Positions 48,601 to 56,700 are shown, counted from the stretch's first letter. The stretch is DNA of 64,000 nucleotides from Kryptolebias marmoratus (GCF_001649575.2 NC_051450.1:17230733-17294732); one strand, 5' to 3'. Program-made: numbers and translations. The notes: generated by a model from the letters alone, not told the origin.

Positions 48601-51600
48601 GTATTTTGCTTCAAAATATTTCCAGGGGTGAATGTGAGCTCACAGCTCAGTTTGCTGTTTGGCCTTATAAGACATTCTCAATACTGTTGGCACCTTTTTC
48701 ATGATAGATCATTCCCATTGTCATACCTGCCTTCAGAATGACTTCCATAGCTTTCTTTGCGCCTGCAAAGGCAGCAGCGTGCATGGCAAAATGGCCGAGC
48801 TTGTTTTGCTGGCACAGCCTGGCCCCATGTTTAATCTTTGACCAGCAGGAGGAGGAGTGAGGAGAGAGACAAACAGATGAGCAAGTCAAAACTAATTGGT
48901 CTGTTAATGATCTGTTCAGACAGGAAGTTATTGTTGAGAAACACAACGGGCATAACTGAAATCGGTACGGACCAATATGCTCAAAGCCTCGCAGTTGTTG
49001 ATGGAGCAGGCCAGTATCAGTGGGGTGTTTCCAAGGTCTCCCTCTAGGTTGCAATCTGTAGTGTTGTAGGACAGAAGAAGCTGCAGGGCACAGAAATACA
49101 ATCGTAGGAATATCATCCAATCCATCATGTTACTAAGTCTCCTACTGATATATCTACAGTATGCCCTTTATTCTCCAACATGCAGTGACAGATTGTGAAG
49201 AAGTGGTAAATGTTGAGCCATTATCATGACCTGGGGCTGAGCACATAGTGTTCAGTCATCAGGCTTTTCAAAGTTTTTAAAAATGTATAAAAATAAACAT
49301 GACTATAACTCTTCCTGTTTATTTTATGCTTTTAATGAACACTTCAGATTTAGAACTCAGTGGAAAACTCATGAATAAATAATATCTTACCTGCTGTAGA
49401 TAGCTCTTTGAACAACCTTAGTTTGGAGAAACAGTTCTTGCAGGAAGTACCCCAGTCTGCACTGAATGTGCTACAGACACCAGCTGCTTCCATTGTTTGT
49501 GTTAGCAAATAACCATAAGATTTTAGTATGTAAGAAAAAGTGAAATGCAAAACAATTTATATTAAATGCTGAAATTGTTCAGATTAGAGTTTATTAAAAC
49601 AACAGCAATAATTTTGATCATCAAGCCAATCAACAATCTCTGTTTCTCCAAGATAATGTTGTTTATAGAGCTATCTGCAACAAATAAGATTAACTGTTCT
49701 AAACCTCTTCACAGAACCCCAATTCAAAAGATCTGAACAATTGCTTTAAAAGCCACAGTGGTGACACAGGAAAAGGGTCTAAATGTGAAAAATATAAATG
49801 TAAACATCTACAATTGTTACATCATTTGGACACTTACTCCCACCAGGCTGTTGTGTCCGAGGCTGACAGCCAGGTGCAAGGGGGACAGGAGGGCCGTGTT
49901 GAGGATGTTTGGGTCAGCCCCCAGGTCCAACAGGGTCCTGCAGCTTTCAGCCTTGTTCCTCTCCACGGCCCAATGCAAGGGCGCATTACCGTGATCATCA
50001 CAGCAGTTTGTCTCTGAACACAAATTACACAAAGACACATGCAAATGCTTTTAAATCCTTAGAATATCTTAAAAAGACACTTTAAGTATTTCTTTCGAAG
50101 CAAAATTATGATGCTGCAGATCATTTTATGGTCAGTGACTGAGGCTTGCTTACCCAGCGGGTCGATCACAGAGCTGATAAATTGAATGAGGGTGACATGG
50201 CCCCCTGCGGCGGCATGATGGAGTGGACTCGCTCCGCATTCATCTTTCTCACTGAGAACCTCTGGGCTCTTCCTCACCAGGTTCTCCAGGAGAGCCAGGT
50301 CACCCTTCTCCACCAACTGCATAGTAATATTGATTTTAATAGAAAAAAAATCATAAATCTAATCTTTACTTGTTTGTGTGCGTTTTTTCTCTGTTTGTGT
50401 ATTGTATATTTATTGATTGTATTTTAGAAACTATTTTAAAAACTGAAAAATGGGAAGGAGAAATCTGCTTATTTTTATCTATTATTCACTGCTGCTCATC
50501 AAAAAGTACATTATAGTGAGAAAATGACTGCAAATTCCAACAAACTGCTATTTTCTGTTTCCTTTGTGCTCACAAAAATCTTCCAGAAAAGCTATTTGTC
50601 ATCATTTTAGACCATTAGACTTCAAAATCTAACTCAAAACAAAGCATAAAGTAAATCAATGTAGGAGTTTTTTATGACACCCTAGATGATCTTTAAAGTA
50701 ATGCTTGCTTTTTCAGAAAAAAGGTTTTTTGGAACATGTTGTGTGGGAGTTTTTATTTAGTCTGCACAAAAATCAAGATGTGTGACTCCATGAGTCTCTG
50801 TTTTAAGTCAAATCGTAGATGTAAATTTTTAATATCTGATACAATTATACTCATGTTTGTAATCAGTGCTAACTGTGAGATTCAGGATTTCCTGGTCTGT
50901 TTTTGTGGTTCTGATCAGGAAAAAAAAGCCCCTAAATGCACCACCAACGCCCCACTGCCTGAAGCTTGTTGAGCATAGCCCTTCTGCTGAAACTAAACAA
51001 GACTAAATGCAAACAAAAAGTTATTTATTTAGTCCAATATGTAATAATCTGAGCATTCAAAATCATAGCTCAAAACCAACAGACGGAGGCATGTACAGAA
51101 AGCTTTCTGGGGCTGCCCTGTCTGCTCCCAGGCAGAAACCTCATGCATTCATTTGCTCTGTCCCGGCGGTTAAGGAAAATTGTTGCTTCGCACTTGAGGG
51201 CAACTTCTCATATTAATATATTAAGCGGTTGGTACGGCAATGAGAAATAAGAAAAACAGTGTTCAAAAGGAGCAGCATGTTGCAAAAAAAAGAGGTTATT
51301 TACTGCTTGTTGTAACAATTTTTACCTGGTTCATAAAACAGAATTGCACAGCAAAAAAACTGAACACAAAATAATTTTGAAATACAAAGTTAAAAAAAAA
51401 AATGTTTTTAAAGGGTTTATTTTTAGTAAGTGGAGGTTGTTGAGCTTGCCTGTAATGTAAGGTTAAAATGGTGGTTTGCTGACTCTAAATACATCTGTAT
51501 TTATGATTAACTAACTAAATAATTGGAATAAAATATGTACAAAGTGTATAAGAACTGTATCTTCTTCACTCAGTATATCAAACCAGGTATGAAAACATTT

Positions 51601-51849
51601 TTCTCCTCTATGACCAAAGTCTTGATTACTTTGTCAATTAGTATATTGTCAGGATTGCACAAACACGCCTAACTTCTTTTTGCTTTTTAATAACATTTGT
51701 TCATGAATTTGTCAATTTACAGATCCAGTTTCAAATGTTTATACCCCCCTTACCTCAATTGCACTTAGACTTGCCAGGGCTGGATCTTCGTCCTCTATGA
51801 CGTACGTGTAACAACTGGTCTGTCGAGCCACATCTCTGCCGAAGTTCAT
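33420..51849 (-). CDS. trpa1: TRPA1 cation channel, complete gene, 27 coding exons, 1130 aa
   Basis: TRPA1 is a tetrameric calcium-permeable channel of sensory neurons gated by electrophiles and, in many fish, by temperature. Exons in order: 51754-51849, 50154-50316, 49838-50013, 48973-49080, 48727-48835, 47936-48081, 47020-47156, 45586-45634, 43315-43414, 43129-43229, 41789-41964, 39506-39670, 39253-39367, 38922-39088, 38488-38578, 38272-38331, 38085-38177, 37467-37537, 37182-37374, 37004-37093, 36477-36646, 36261-36390, 35969-36151, 34616-34684, 34134-34235, 33925-34043, 33420-33633. They sum to 3393 nt with matching phases throughout. Residues 1-600 are an ankyrin-repeat array. Residues 603-684 are the cysteine-bearing coupling region, 710-975 hold S1-S6 and the pore, 964-1020 the TRP-like helix region and 1021-1090 the C-terminal coiled coil. 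Human TRPA1 is 1119 aa, so this copy is full length. The identity is certain from near-identical blocks such as IGLAVGDIAEVQ and KQHNLLKLIIQKMEI. Individual splice ends are hand-called. Confidence 0.97.
33925..34043 (-). CDS. trpa1: trpa1 coding exon 26 (residues 1021-1059)
   Basis: The acceptor is tttgcag|CACTTC and the donor TCCAG|gtacag, phase 2. It encodes the charged linker and the start of the coiled coil (TLIETELKKQKS), which in the known structure binds polyphosphate. Confidence 0.92.
34134..34235 (-). CDS. trpa1: trpa1 coding exon 25 (residues 987-1020)
   Basis: The acceptor is atcttag|ATTGATC and the donor TCCAGG|gtacat. It encodes IDLHTALEDKLPYWLMKRVD and SITIYPNRKCSR, the allosteric-nexus segment of the C-terminus. 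Confidence 0.94.
34616..34684 (-). CDS. trpa1: trpa1 coding exon 24 (residues 964-986), S6 end
   Basis: The acceptor is gttgtag|ATTGGT and the donor ATGCAG|gtaagt. It encodes IGLAVGDIAEVQ and RNASLKRIAMQ, nearly identical to human, spanning the S6 end and the start of the TRP-like helix. Confidence 0.96.
34685..35968 (-). other. trpa1 intron 23 with an (ATTCT)n microsatellite
   Basis: This 1.28-kb intron separates the pore/S6 exon from the S6-end exon. It holds a pentanucleotide tract (TTCTA)n at 35025-35095, about ten clean units then degenerate TTCCATTTTA units. Nothing else is recognised. Confidence 0.85.
35969..36151 (-). CDS. trpa1: trpa1 coding exon 23 (residues 903-963), pore and S6
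   Basis: The acceptor is tcattag|AAAGAG and the donor ATG|gtaagc. It encodes the pore helix and filter (IQTFVMMVGELNYQNNF) and most of S6. Filter acid E922 replaces human D915. F916 matches human F909. Confidence 0.95.
36261..36390 (-). CDS. trpa1: trpa1 coding exon 22 (residues 859-902), S4-S5 linker and S5
   Basis: The acceptor is ctgcag|GTTTGAA and the donor CGT|gtaaga. It encodes FEGVGIYVVMFGEIMKTLF, then RIVMLFLYLMLAFSL. Human N855 is Gly862 here, and human S873/T874 (menthol and A-967079 pocket) are Ile880/Val881. Confidence 0.94.
36477..36646 (-). CDS. trpa1: trpa1 coding exon 21 (residues 803-858), S3-S4
   Basis: The acceptor is ataaaag|CGCTGG and the donor CAAAG|gtatac, phase 2. 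It encodes RWNYFKDYSNQCDW, then S3 (AIFSLLFIIPLML) and S4 (AGAMAVLYSWVGFLLYLQ). N812 and D815 match human calcium-site residues N805 and E808. Confidence 0.94.
37004..37093 (-). CDS. trpa1: trpa1 coding exon 20 (residues 773-802), S2
   Basis: The acceptor is ttcacag|CAAAGTT and the donor CAGCAG|gtactg. It encodes S2 (FFLSFCMVMVLVMNV). E795 and Q798 match human E788 and Q791, two ligands of the calcium site. Confidence 0.94.
37182..37374 (-). CDS. trpa1: trpa1 coding exon 19 (residues 708-772), S1 and outer loop
   Basis: The acceptor is cctcag|GGTTGC. It encodes S1 (HMLNMFLYLLGLLPL) and the extracellular S1-S2 loop with two N-glycosylation sequons, NST and NLT. I place the 3' end at ACA|gtatat. 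An alternative in-frame donor, ACG|gtatca, would shorten the loop. Confidence 0.85.
37467..37537 (-). CDS. trpa1: trpa1 coding exon 18 (residues 685-707)
   Basis: The acceptor is ctgcag|GCAATGG and the donor AAGTG|gtgtgt, phase 2. It encodes AMVQYNRIELLNHPVCKKYL and AMKW, the pre-S1 helix. C700 and K707 match human C703 and K710; K710 is implicated in electrophile activation. Confidence 0.94.
37538..38084 (-). other. trpa1 intron 17
   Basis: 547 bp of AT-rich sequence between the exons for residues 684 and 685. Nothing recognised inside. Confidence 0.85.
38085..38177 (-). CDS. trpa1: trpa1 coding exon 17 (residues 654-684), human C665 position is Ala
   Basis: The acceptor is gtgtag|ATTGAAT and the donor AAC|gtaagc. 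It encodes IEYNFRWLQAPISS, against human IEYNFKYLQCPLEF, so residue 663 is alanine where human has reactive C665. Confidence 0.93.
38272..38331 (-). CDS. trpa1: trpa1 coding exon 16 (residues 634-653)
   Basis: This 60-nt, phase-0 exon has acceptor ctgcag|CATCTG and donor CAT|gtaacg. It encodes HLLDRCVRESDDDHNSPNYH. C639 aligns with human C641. The place of human C651 is Ser649. Confidence 0.9.
38488..38578 (-). CDS. trpa1: trpa1 coding exon 15 (residues 603-633), reactive-cysteine region
   Basis: The acceptor is ttgcag|ATGTGATG and the donor AAG|gttttt, a weak site. It encodes CPILDMIEFLPETCK. C619 aligns with human C621, the most reactive electrophile-sensing cysteine. Human C633 is replaced by T631, with a cysteine one place later (C632). 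Confidence 0.91.
38922..39088 (-). CDS. trpa1: trpa1 coding exon 14 (residues 548-602)
   Basis: The acceptor is atggcag|AACACTG and the donor GAGAG|gtgtgt, phase 2. It encodes NTALHIAARAGHVAAVRLML, then NKNQTSFLHEALQNGRKDVV, the last ankyrin units before the coupling region. Confidence 0.94.
39253..39367 (-). CDS. trpa1: trpa1 coding exon 13 (residues 509-547)
   Basis: The acceptor is ttgacag|TGATTAC and the donor GGG|gtaaaa, phase 0. It encodes SDYKGWTCLHHAASEGYTQT and the following linker ending TDEDG. Confidence 0.93.
39506..39670 (-). CDS. trpa1: trpa1 coding exon 12 (residues 454-508)
   Basis: The acceptor is cgaag|GTATGGG and the donor CACAG|gtaaac, phase 2. It encodes YGRINTCHRLLETITDSRLL and GLTPLHLASKGGHAKVVQLL, the most conserved ankyrin units of the channel. 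Confidence 0.95.
39765..40795. repeat. Family A element, long two-armed copy in trpa1 intron 11
   Basis: The left end AAGGGATAGTTTGGATCTTT and right end CCCCACTTTAAAAGAGCTGAA are inverted counterparts. The inner parts TGTTGTAGATAGCTCTTTGAA and AAGAGCTATCCAGAACAGG also pair in inverse. A plus-strand donor consensus lies at 40722-40729. At about 1 kb it is the longest copy. Confidence 0.7.
41789..41964 (-). CDS. trpa1: trpa1 coding exon 11 (residues 396-453)
   Basis: The acceptor is attttag|CATAGC and the donor GCTCA|gtaagt, phase 2. It encodes EDSEGCTPLHYACRLG and SKDKKSALHFAA, two ankyrin repeats near-identical to human TRPA1. The antisense reading frames here are shadows. Confidence 0.94.
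42591..43048. repeat. 10-bp minisatellite in trpa1 intron 10, about 45 units
   Basis: The sequence falls into consecutive 10-mers close to GTGTGATAGA (variants GCATGACAGA, GTGTCATAGA, GTGTGATGAA) with almost no insertions. Many units contain TGATAG, a match to the WGATAR GATA-factor site. Antisense frames of 86-87 aa here are translations of the repeat and are not genes. Confidence 0.9.
43129..43229 (-). CDS. trpa1: trpa1 coding exon 10 (residues 362-395)
   Basis: The acceptor is tcaag|GAGCCAA and the donor CTGCAG|gtactc, phase 0. It encodes ANVNLKDKCGCNFLHLAILQ and PKGLKNLPEEVLQ, matching the human QQPYGLKNLRPEFMQ segment. Confidence 0.93.
43315..43414 (-). CDS. trpa1: trpa1 coding exon 9 (residues 329-361)
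   Basis: The acceptor is ctgcag|GGTGCAG and the donor AAAG|gtgagg, phase 1. It encodes GADLNSTDCKGNTPLLLATS and ALLLSKG, an ankyrin repeat. Confidence 0.94.
43590..44205. repeat. Family A element in trpa1 intron 8
   Basis: Both arms are present: GGAAAGGTCATGAACTATTA with AAGTTTAATTTTGACAAAC, and the inverted AGAATTAAACTCTGTTTCTC, then GCAGATAAGATATTAACTG. The donor motif is decayed (CAGATAAG). Confidence 0.7.
44560..44900. repeat. Dispersed repeat family C, longer copy in trpa1 intron 8
   Basis: GCTTCCAGGCAGCCAGATTTC and TTGTAATATTTTAAAGCAC match 7660-7745. The flank CTTTGGGCTTTGGCTGCTTT looks like part of the same unit. The boundaries are approximate. Confidence 0.4.
45586..45634 (-). CDS. 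trpa1: trpa1 coding exon 8 (residues 312-328)
   Basis: This 49-nt exon has acceptor ttccag|GGCTAC and donor TTG|gtaaat. It encodes ATVFDHTELAEYLISL, matching the human ASLFDHHELADYLISV. It is short but required by phase and homology. Confidence 0.9.
46665..46910. repeat. Family A element, compact two-armed copy in trpa1 intron 7
   Basis: The arms TTAATATCTTACCTGTTGCAT and AAAGAGCTATCTACAACAGC face each other about 100 bp apart. The whole could fold as a hairpin. The donor consensus on the trpa1 sense strand is at 46708-46715. Confidence 0.75.
47020..47156 (-). CDS. trpa1: trpa1 coding exon 7 (residues 267-311)
   Basis: The acceptor is gtgtag|AACGATC and the donor CACAG|gtgggt, phase 2. It encodes DRCTPLHLACTQGAIEVVKL and DGACQTPLHR, the ankyrin units matching human TRPA1 around residues 270-310. 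Confidence 0.93.
47330..47660. promoter_or_regulatory. Candidate intronic regulatory patch (trpa1 intron 6)
   Basis: About 330 bp of repeat-free, GC-richer sequence inside an AT-rich intron, with paired motifs such as CACTCCACTCTCCAGTGTAAG and CCACCAGCCCAGGACC. Compositional contrast is the only evidence. Confidence 0.25.
47936..48081 (-). CDS. trpa1: trpa1 coding exon 6 (residues 218-266)
   Basis: The acceptor is tggcag|GAGAAG and the donor CAACAG|gtactc, phase 0. It encodes EEHGHAAINHINYLDKSNS and SPLHLAVRGGNIESIRLC, one full ankyrin repeat and the start of the next. Confidence 0.94.
48082..48726 (-). other. trpa1 intron 5
   Basis: 645 bp of AT-rich sequence between ankyrin exons. Nothing recognised inside. 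Confidence 0.85.
48727..48835 (-). CDS. trpa1: trpa1 coding exon 5 (residues 182-217)
   Basis: The acceptor is gtcaaag|ATTAAAC and the donor GCAG|gtatga, phase 1. It encodes IKHGARLCQQNKLGHF and MHAAAFAGAKKAMEVILKAG, almost the same as the human ankyrin repeat at this place. Confidence 0.94.
48973..49080 (-). CDS. trpa1: trpa1 coding exon 4 (residues 146-181), weak donor
   Basis: The acceptor is ccctgcag|CTTCTT. It encodes LLLSYNTTDCNLEGDLGNTP and the ankyrin segment ending EALSIL. The frame and the family's spacing (EALSIL then IKHGARL) place the donor at TTG|gtccgt, which lacks the usual +3 purine and +4 A. No other donor keeps the frame. Confidence 0.88.
49255..49750. repeat. Family A element in trpa1 intron 3
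   Basis: The left arm AATATCTTACCTGCTGTAGAT, then AGCTCTTTGAACAACC, is the best-preserved copy. The right arm GAGCTATCTGCAACAAATAAG closes at CCCCAATTCAAAAGATCTGAA. The donor consensus on the trpa1 sense strand is at 49386-49393. Confidence 0.8.
49838..50013 (-). CDS. trpa1: trpa1 coding exon 3 (residues 87-145)
   Basis: The acceptor is gttcag|AGACAAAC and the donor GGA|gtaagt, phase 0. It encodes ankyrin repeats with DDHGNAPLHWAVERN and LLSPLHLAVSLGHNSLVG. Confidence 0.94.
50154..50316 (-). CDS. trpa1: trpa1 coding exon 2 (residues 33-86)
   Basis: The acceptor is tatgcag|TTGGTGG and the exon ends CTGG|gtaagc in phase 1. It encodes the first ankyrin repeats, including DECGASPLHHAAAGGH, the helix-turn-helix signature of an ankyrin unit. 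Confidence 0.93.
50317..51753 (-). other. trpa1 intron 1
   Basis: 1.44 kb of AT-rich sequence between the N-terminal exon and the first ankyrin exon. Short plus-strand frames here have no domain. Confidence 0.85.
51754..51849 (-). CDS. trpa1: trpa1 coding exon 1 (residues 1-32)
   Basis: It begins ATGAACTTCGGC (MNFG) and ends at GAG|gtaagg in phase 0. It encodes the short acidic N-terminus before the first ankyrin repeat. The start was chosen because it is the only in-frame ATG upstream of the ankyrin array. A good splice acceptor lies only 15 nt upstream, so the 5'UTR may begin in another exon. Confidence 0.9.
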
Positions 51850-51864
51850 CACTTAGCTGACAGT
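51850..51864 (-). promoter_or_regulatory. trpa1: trpa1 5'UTR piece with an upstream splice acceptor
   Basis: Directly upstream of the ATG the minus strand reads ctgtctccacag|ACTGTCAG, a good 3' splice site 15 nt before the start codon. This suggests the start codon lies in the second exon. It could also be unspliced leader. Confidence 0.35.
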
Positions 51865-53701
51865 CTGTGGAGACAGGGTCTCATCAGTGATGACAGTAAT
51901 TACATGTGGGCGGAAAGAAGTTCATGCGCACATCCCTCGCTCTGCAACACACATGCAGGAAACAGCAAAACAATAAAGAGGAAAACAAATCTATCATCGT
52001 TTTAATGAAGCCATGTGATTGAGTGCACAGCAGAAAGCCTGCCTAGCAAGCTGAGGAATATAGTTTGCTGTATGATGCAGAGGGCAGATAATGATTTAAG
52101 CCATGAGCTTCTGTTGCCATGAGGGGACTTGGGCGTAGATGACTTTGTCTGTACCCAGAAGACTGTTCAGATCCGCTGGGTATTGTGGGGGTTGAAGGCC
52201 TTTAGTTTAGGGACGCAACAAAGTCCTTCACAGTTTTGGGGATGCTTGTTTTAAGCCTGTCCTTGGGTGATCCTGGGTGAGCAAGATAGCGAAAGACCCT
52301 CAGTTTCGTCCAGGGGTCCAAACAATAAAATATATTTATCTGCGAGCAAATTATTATACAAATATCCCTCCAACCCCCTTGGCATAGCTGCATTGTTTTG
52401 GTTTAAGTCTGAGCAGGAAGTTAGTGTTTTTGTCTAAATGTTTTCCTTCCGCTCCTCGCCTGGTTTACAATGCAGTCAGAGACAGCCTACCGCAAACATT
52501 TAAGCAATCTGACATGGATCAGCACTCCTGAACATTGGCTCTGACGGAGAATTTTCCACTTCTGGTCCCATTAAGGTTAGCAGAATGACTCACTCTAGAT
52601 TAAAGTTTGATAATTAAGTGTAGGCTCGGTGAGCAGTGGTCACCAAAGCGATCAGTTTAATTCACTTCTCCCTGTGAATTTCCACAGACTAGTAATGGAT
52701 TGTAGCAACCCCCCAAATGAGAAAAGATTCAAAGTACAACAACACCCCGATGAGTTGATTTTATTGTAATACAAAGAATAAACTGGAGCTCAGTGCTTCT
52801 GCTTCCAATTGTGGCTTCTTCACCAATTTCTATCAGTGATTCATTTTACTGCAGCTCTGTACATGTGATATAAGGTTGCACTTAAGAACTGACCACAATA
52901 TAAGACAATGACTCAAAATCAATGCCTCTATTGAACCAGTAAACCATTTATTCCACATCCTCTGCAGCCCAGAGAGAAGTTTCTGTAACACAACAGCTCA
53001 TGCTGTATAACTTGATTTCCCCTATTATGGTGAATCTGATAAAAGACCCAGAGAATGCGATCACCCTCCCCACACACACGACCGTACACCATTCTATCAT
53101 TTCCGAGCAGCTGCGGTAAACATGTGTCGCTGGTTTCAGTAACGGAGCCTGTCACACATTTGTTTGCAGGAGCCAAGTGTCCAGGAAGTGCGCCGATGGT
53201 GATCAATGTCTTCAAACAAAACAGAAACTAGAGGGAGATATGCAGCTGCTTTCCATAAACAAAGATTGTGTCTAAATTTGTTCATATTCAAGATATTACA
53301 CCAGTGATCTATTATTCCTACACACACACGAAAACTGTTTACATGTGTGCATAAACTAGGAGAAAGATAAAACCTTACAGCAACAAGCAGAAGATTCAAA
53401 ATAGATGAACTTCTTGGTTTTGTGTAGTGACTACAGTAAGATGAAGAGAATTATGGCTTAGAAAAAGTAGAACCATTTTAAAATGTAAACTCTGAAAAAC
53501 TGAATAAATGTTAAAAAAATTAATACATATCAAAGAAATACAGAGTAGTTGTTGCTAATCAAGCCATAAATAAAGCACTTTTTTTTTGTTAGGTGTATAA
53601 ATGATATAATTACCAAAACGTGTTTAGCGGCATCTTATTATTTCACATCAAATTACAGGCAGTCAAATGTGAAGAGCGTGATTAAAGCTGGATGTACTTA
53701 C
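51865..53701. other. trpa1 upstream region (possible first intron)
   Basis: No coding family is seen. If the upstream first exon is real, this is its intron. A repeat-free patch at 52430-52730 with TGATAATTAAG may be regulatory. Confidence 0.5.
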
Positions 53702-53778
53702 TGTATGTGGGGGATGCTGCCACTGAGCTGATCAAGCTGGATGTTCTCCTCACCCCCACCACAAAAAGGGTTTAAATA
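53702..53778 (-). promoter_or_regulatory. trpa1: Candidate trpa1 promoter and non-coding first exon
   Basis: The minus strand carries a TATA-like TATTTAAA at 53771-53778. About 70 nt downstream is a consensus donor ACA|GTAAGT, with the exon ending at 53702. A start site about 25-30 nt below the TATA-like box would give a first exon of roughly 45 nt. Splicing it to the acceptor at 51864 gives an intron of about 1.84 kb. This is inferred from motifs and spacing only. Confidence 0.3.
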
Positions 53779-56700
53779 GTGCCGGGAGTGAGCCATTTCC
53801 CTGTCTGTCGCCTAATGCAAGCAAGATTCTGCTCCCTGTGACCAAAGTACTCACATGATGTTTTCACAGCCAAGCAGACAAGCCCTCGTTGTAACGTGAG
53901 AGGACACTTGAGTGGCACCAACACAGTAATAAGTTACACATTATACTTCTGTCTTCTTTATAATCGCTTTTATTAATTAATGAGCTCGAAAAGTGGATGA
54001 TGGGTTTGGAAGTTTCTAAAATTTTACACGTCAGCTGAAAAACTCAAGTTTGTAAATTTTGCTTAAAACATCTCTTCACCTCCATTTAAAATTTTGAGTG
54101 GCTGTCATTACTTTTATTTAAAATGGATTGACATTTTCAGTACACAACAGTATTGTTTTGATGACTGATGATTGTGCTTTGGTCTATTTTGCTGCATTTT
54201 TCTTTTTTAGAGAATCGAGCGACCCCTAACATGACACAATAAAGTCGACCTTTAAGTCCTCCTTGTTGATGGGGAGGATTAGGGAATATTGCTCAGGGAA
54301 TCTTTATCAGACAGGATTATCAGATAAGCTATATCATTAACTAAGGATTATCTCAACATTTCTACCAGTATTATCACCAAGGGAAAATCTATGATTGTAG
54401 TTTTGTCTTTGACTGTACAAATTATGACTATAACTGCCATGCGAGTATCATATTTTAAAATATAAATATCATCACAGATTGCTGAGTCATTGTACCCTCA
54501 AGTTTGAAAAAAAAATAAAGCTGCAAAACTGGCAACATTGGCTTGTTGTTGCTTTTCTCCAGCATTTTTGTCCAATCTGAAAGATATAGACTCAACTGAC
54601 AACAAAAAACTAATAATTACCAAAAACATGAGTTTTATTGGCCCTATTGAACCCCAATGTTTCATTTAATGTTTGGGCTGAATTTTAGAAAGGGATGTAT
54701 AGACCTCTTTGATTACCATTATCATTATCAGTGAGTGTGCACAAGATGAGCAATTGCAATGTTCGAGGACAAGCAAAGCACATTATGAGAGCGATGACTG
54801 GGATTGACTAAAACTTATCTGCAAAATATATTCATTTATGGATAGTGTTGGCCACAAAACCTGCAAAAATGCAATACAACACAAATATTAAAATATGCTG
54901 AGATGCTTGAGCCAGCTGACGAGCAACAATATGGGCAGAAATTGAAGTTTGACAACTACTTTGTCCCCTGGAAAGATGTGCATATCAGGAAATGATTGAC
55001 CAAATGACTGAAGGTTGTATTTAATAAGTCTAACCAACCAAGATTAATCAGCCACTGGCGCCTTTTCTGGCGGATAATTTTTTGTTTTCTTTGGTTAGTC
55101 ACAATTGCAGGGATTCTGAAGTATGAGGTTTTATTTCTGATTTAATAACTTTTATTTAAACACTAAACCCTGCACAAAGGTTGACCATTGTCATTGACCG
55201 ATGGCTAAATCAACACCAGACATTGTCTTTCAATGTGACAGCTAGAGCGTGCACAAACTGTGATGCTGTCTACAGGACAGCTCGTGTTCTACTGTGAACT
55301 TTGACCAAGATTTGTACCATTTCTGTTTTTTTTTAGATTTGTTTTAGCCAACAAGTAGCACTGTTATTCCATTCGTTACTGGCACCAATATCACTGACTA
55401 AAGTGGTTCATTAAAAGACCATAATTCTACATCAAGTGTAATAAAAGTGTAATGTGCTTACAAAACCTGGGTTGAGATTTAAAAAAAAACTAGCTAAGCT
55501 TTGGTTCATTTCTGGTTCAGTTTAGTTGATTATAGAAAACTACAAATTTCTTGTGGTTAAGATCTGTGTTGTTGGGCTGAATGAAAAAACTCACGTGGAA
55601 CAATTTTGTTGTCTAGGTAGCAACGTTTTAGTGCAGCCATAAATTAACTAATTTCAAGATTTTATGTGATACTGAGGTTGGCGCTTCCCTGGCTTTTCCT
55701 CTGATGCCACCTTGTGGCACTTTTTAGTAAATGTTTCCACCAATTAAAGGATGGACCGTCGCAAAATTTGGTCTAGTCGTTCATGTACGCTTACGGTGGA
55801 ATTGTACCCTCTTTTTGATCAACTGCCTTCAAAACAAAATATTCAGTAGCCCAGAACTTTTCTTTATGCAAAACTACATTTGAATCTAATGACATCTGTA
55901 TTCATTCTGTTTATTAATTGTGTAATAAAACATCAGGATGCAATACTGCCACTCATGTTTACTTCTGTGTCATTTTAGAAAATCCCCAGTACTACAAAAG
56001 CAAGCTTTTTTCCCATGTGCTATTATATTAATAAATTGTTGACATAGGATGTTCAACTGCAAACAAAAAGTCCACTATCGATCTTTCCTTTATGAATCTG
56101 TGATACCTGGAGACTCTAAGTCCCATTAAACTCTGTACATGGTCAGAACTTTGGTATTTGTGTGTCCCTAAAACTTGACAAACTTCTATAAAAAAATATT
56201 TTCTTCTTATGTATTAAAATGACAACATATTTGGAAAACAAAAAAATACCTGAAACTACAGTTTGAACTTTGATTTAGAGCAGAGATATTATAGGTAATG
56301 AGTCAATAAATGATGAGTAAACATTGTTTCAGATTTTATTAGGTATCTTTAAAGCCTGTTCTACTGCCAGATAAGAATGGACAAACCAACATAATAAATG
56401 TGACCAGGTACATTCTATCGACATCCTGAATCCTGACCCACCTCATGATTTTTTTATAGTGCAAAACTAATATTTGTCCATTTATTGTCCTTACATTTAA
56501 TTATTCAGATGTGTTGTTTAAGCTTTGTTTGTAGAAAGGCTAGGTGCAGTATAATTGGAGCAAGCATAATGAAGCATTTCAAATATAATTTTTTTCTGGT
56601 CAGCTTCATGAATTGATGCAAGAAGCCAGTTGTATTACTTAAATAAACATTTGCCAGAACAAAATGGTTGTGTTTGTTCTAGAAATTTCCATTGAGTGAT

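Noticed and set aside
48665..49120. 151-aa minus-strand open frame
   Set aside because: It covers trpa1 exons 4 and 5 and reads through intron 4; most of it is in the wrong frame or intronic. The spliced exons explain the coding signal.
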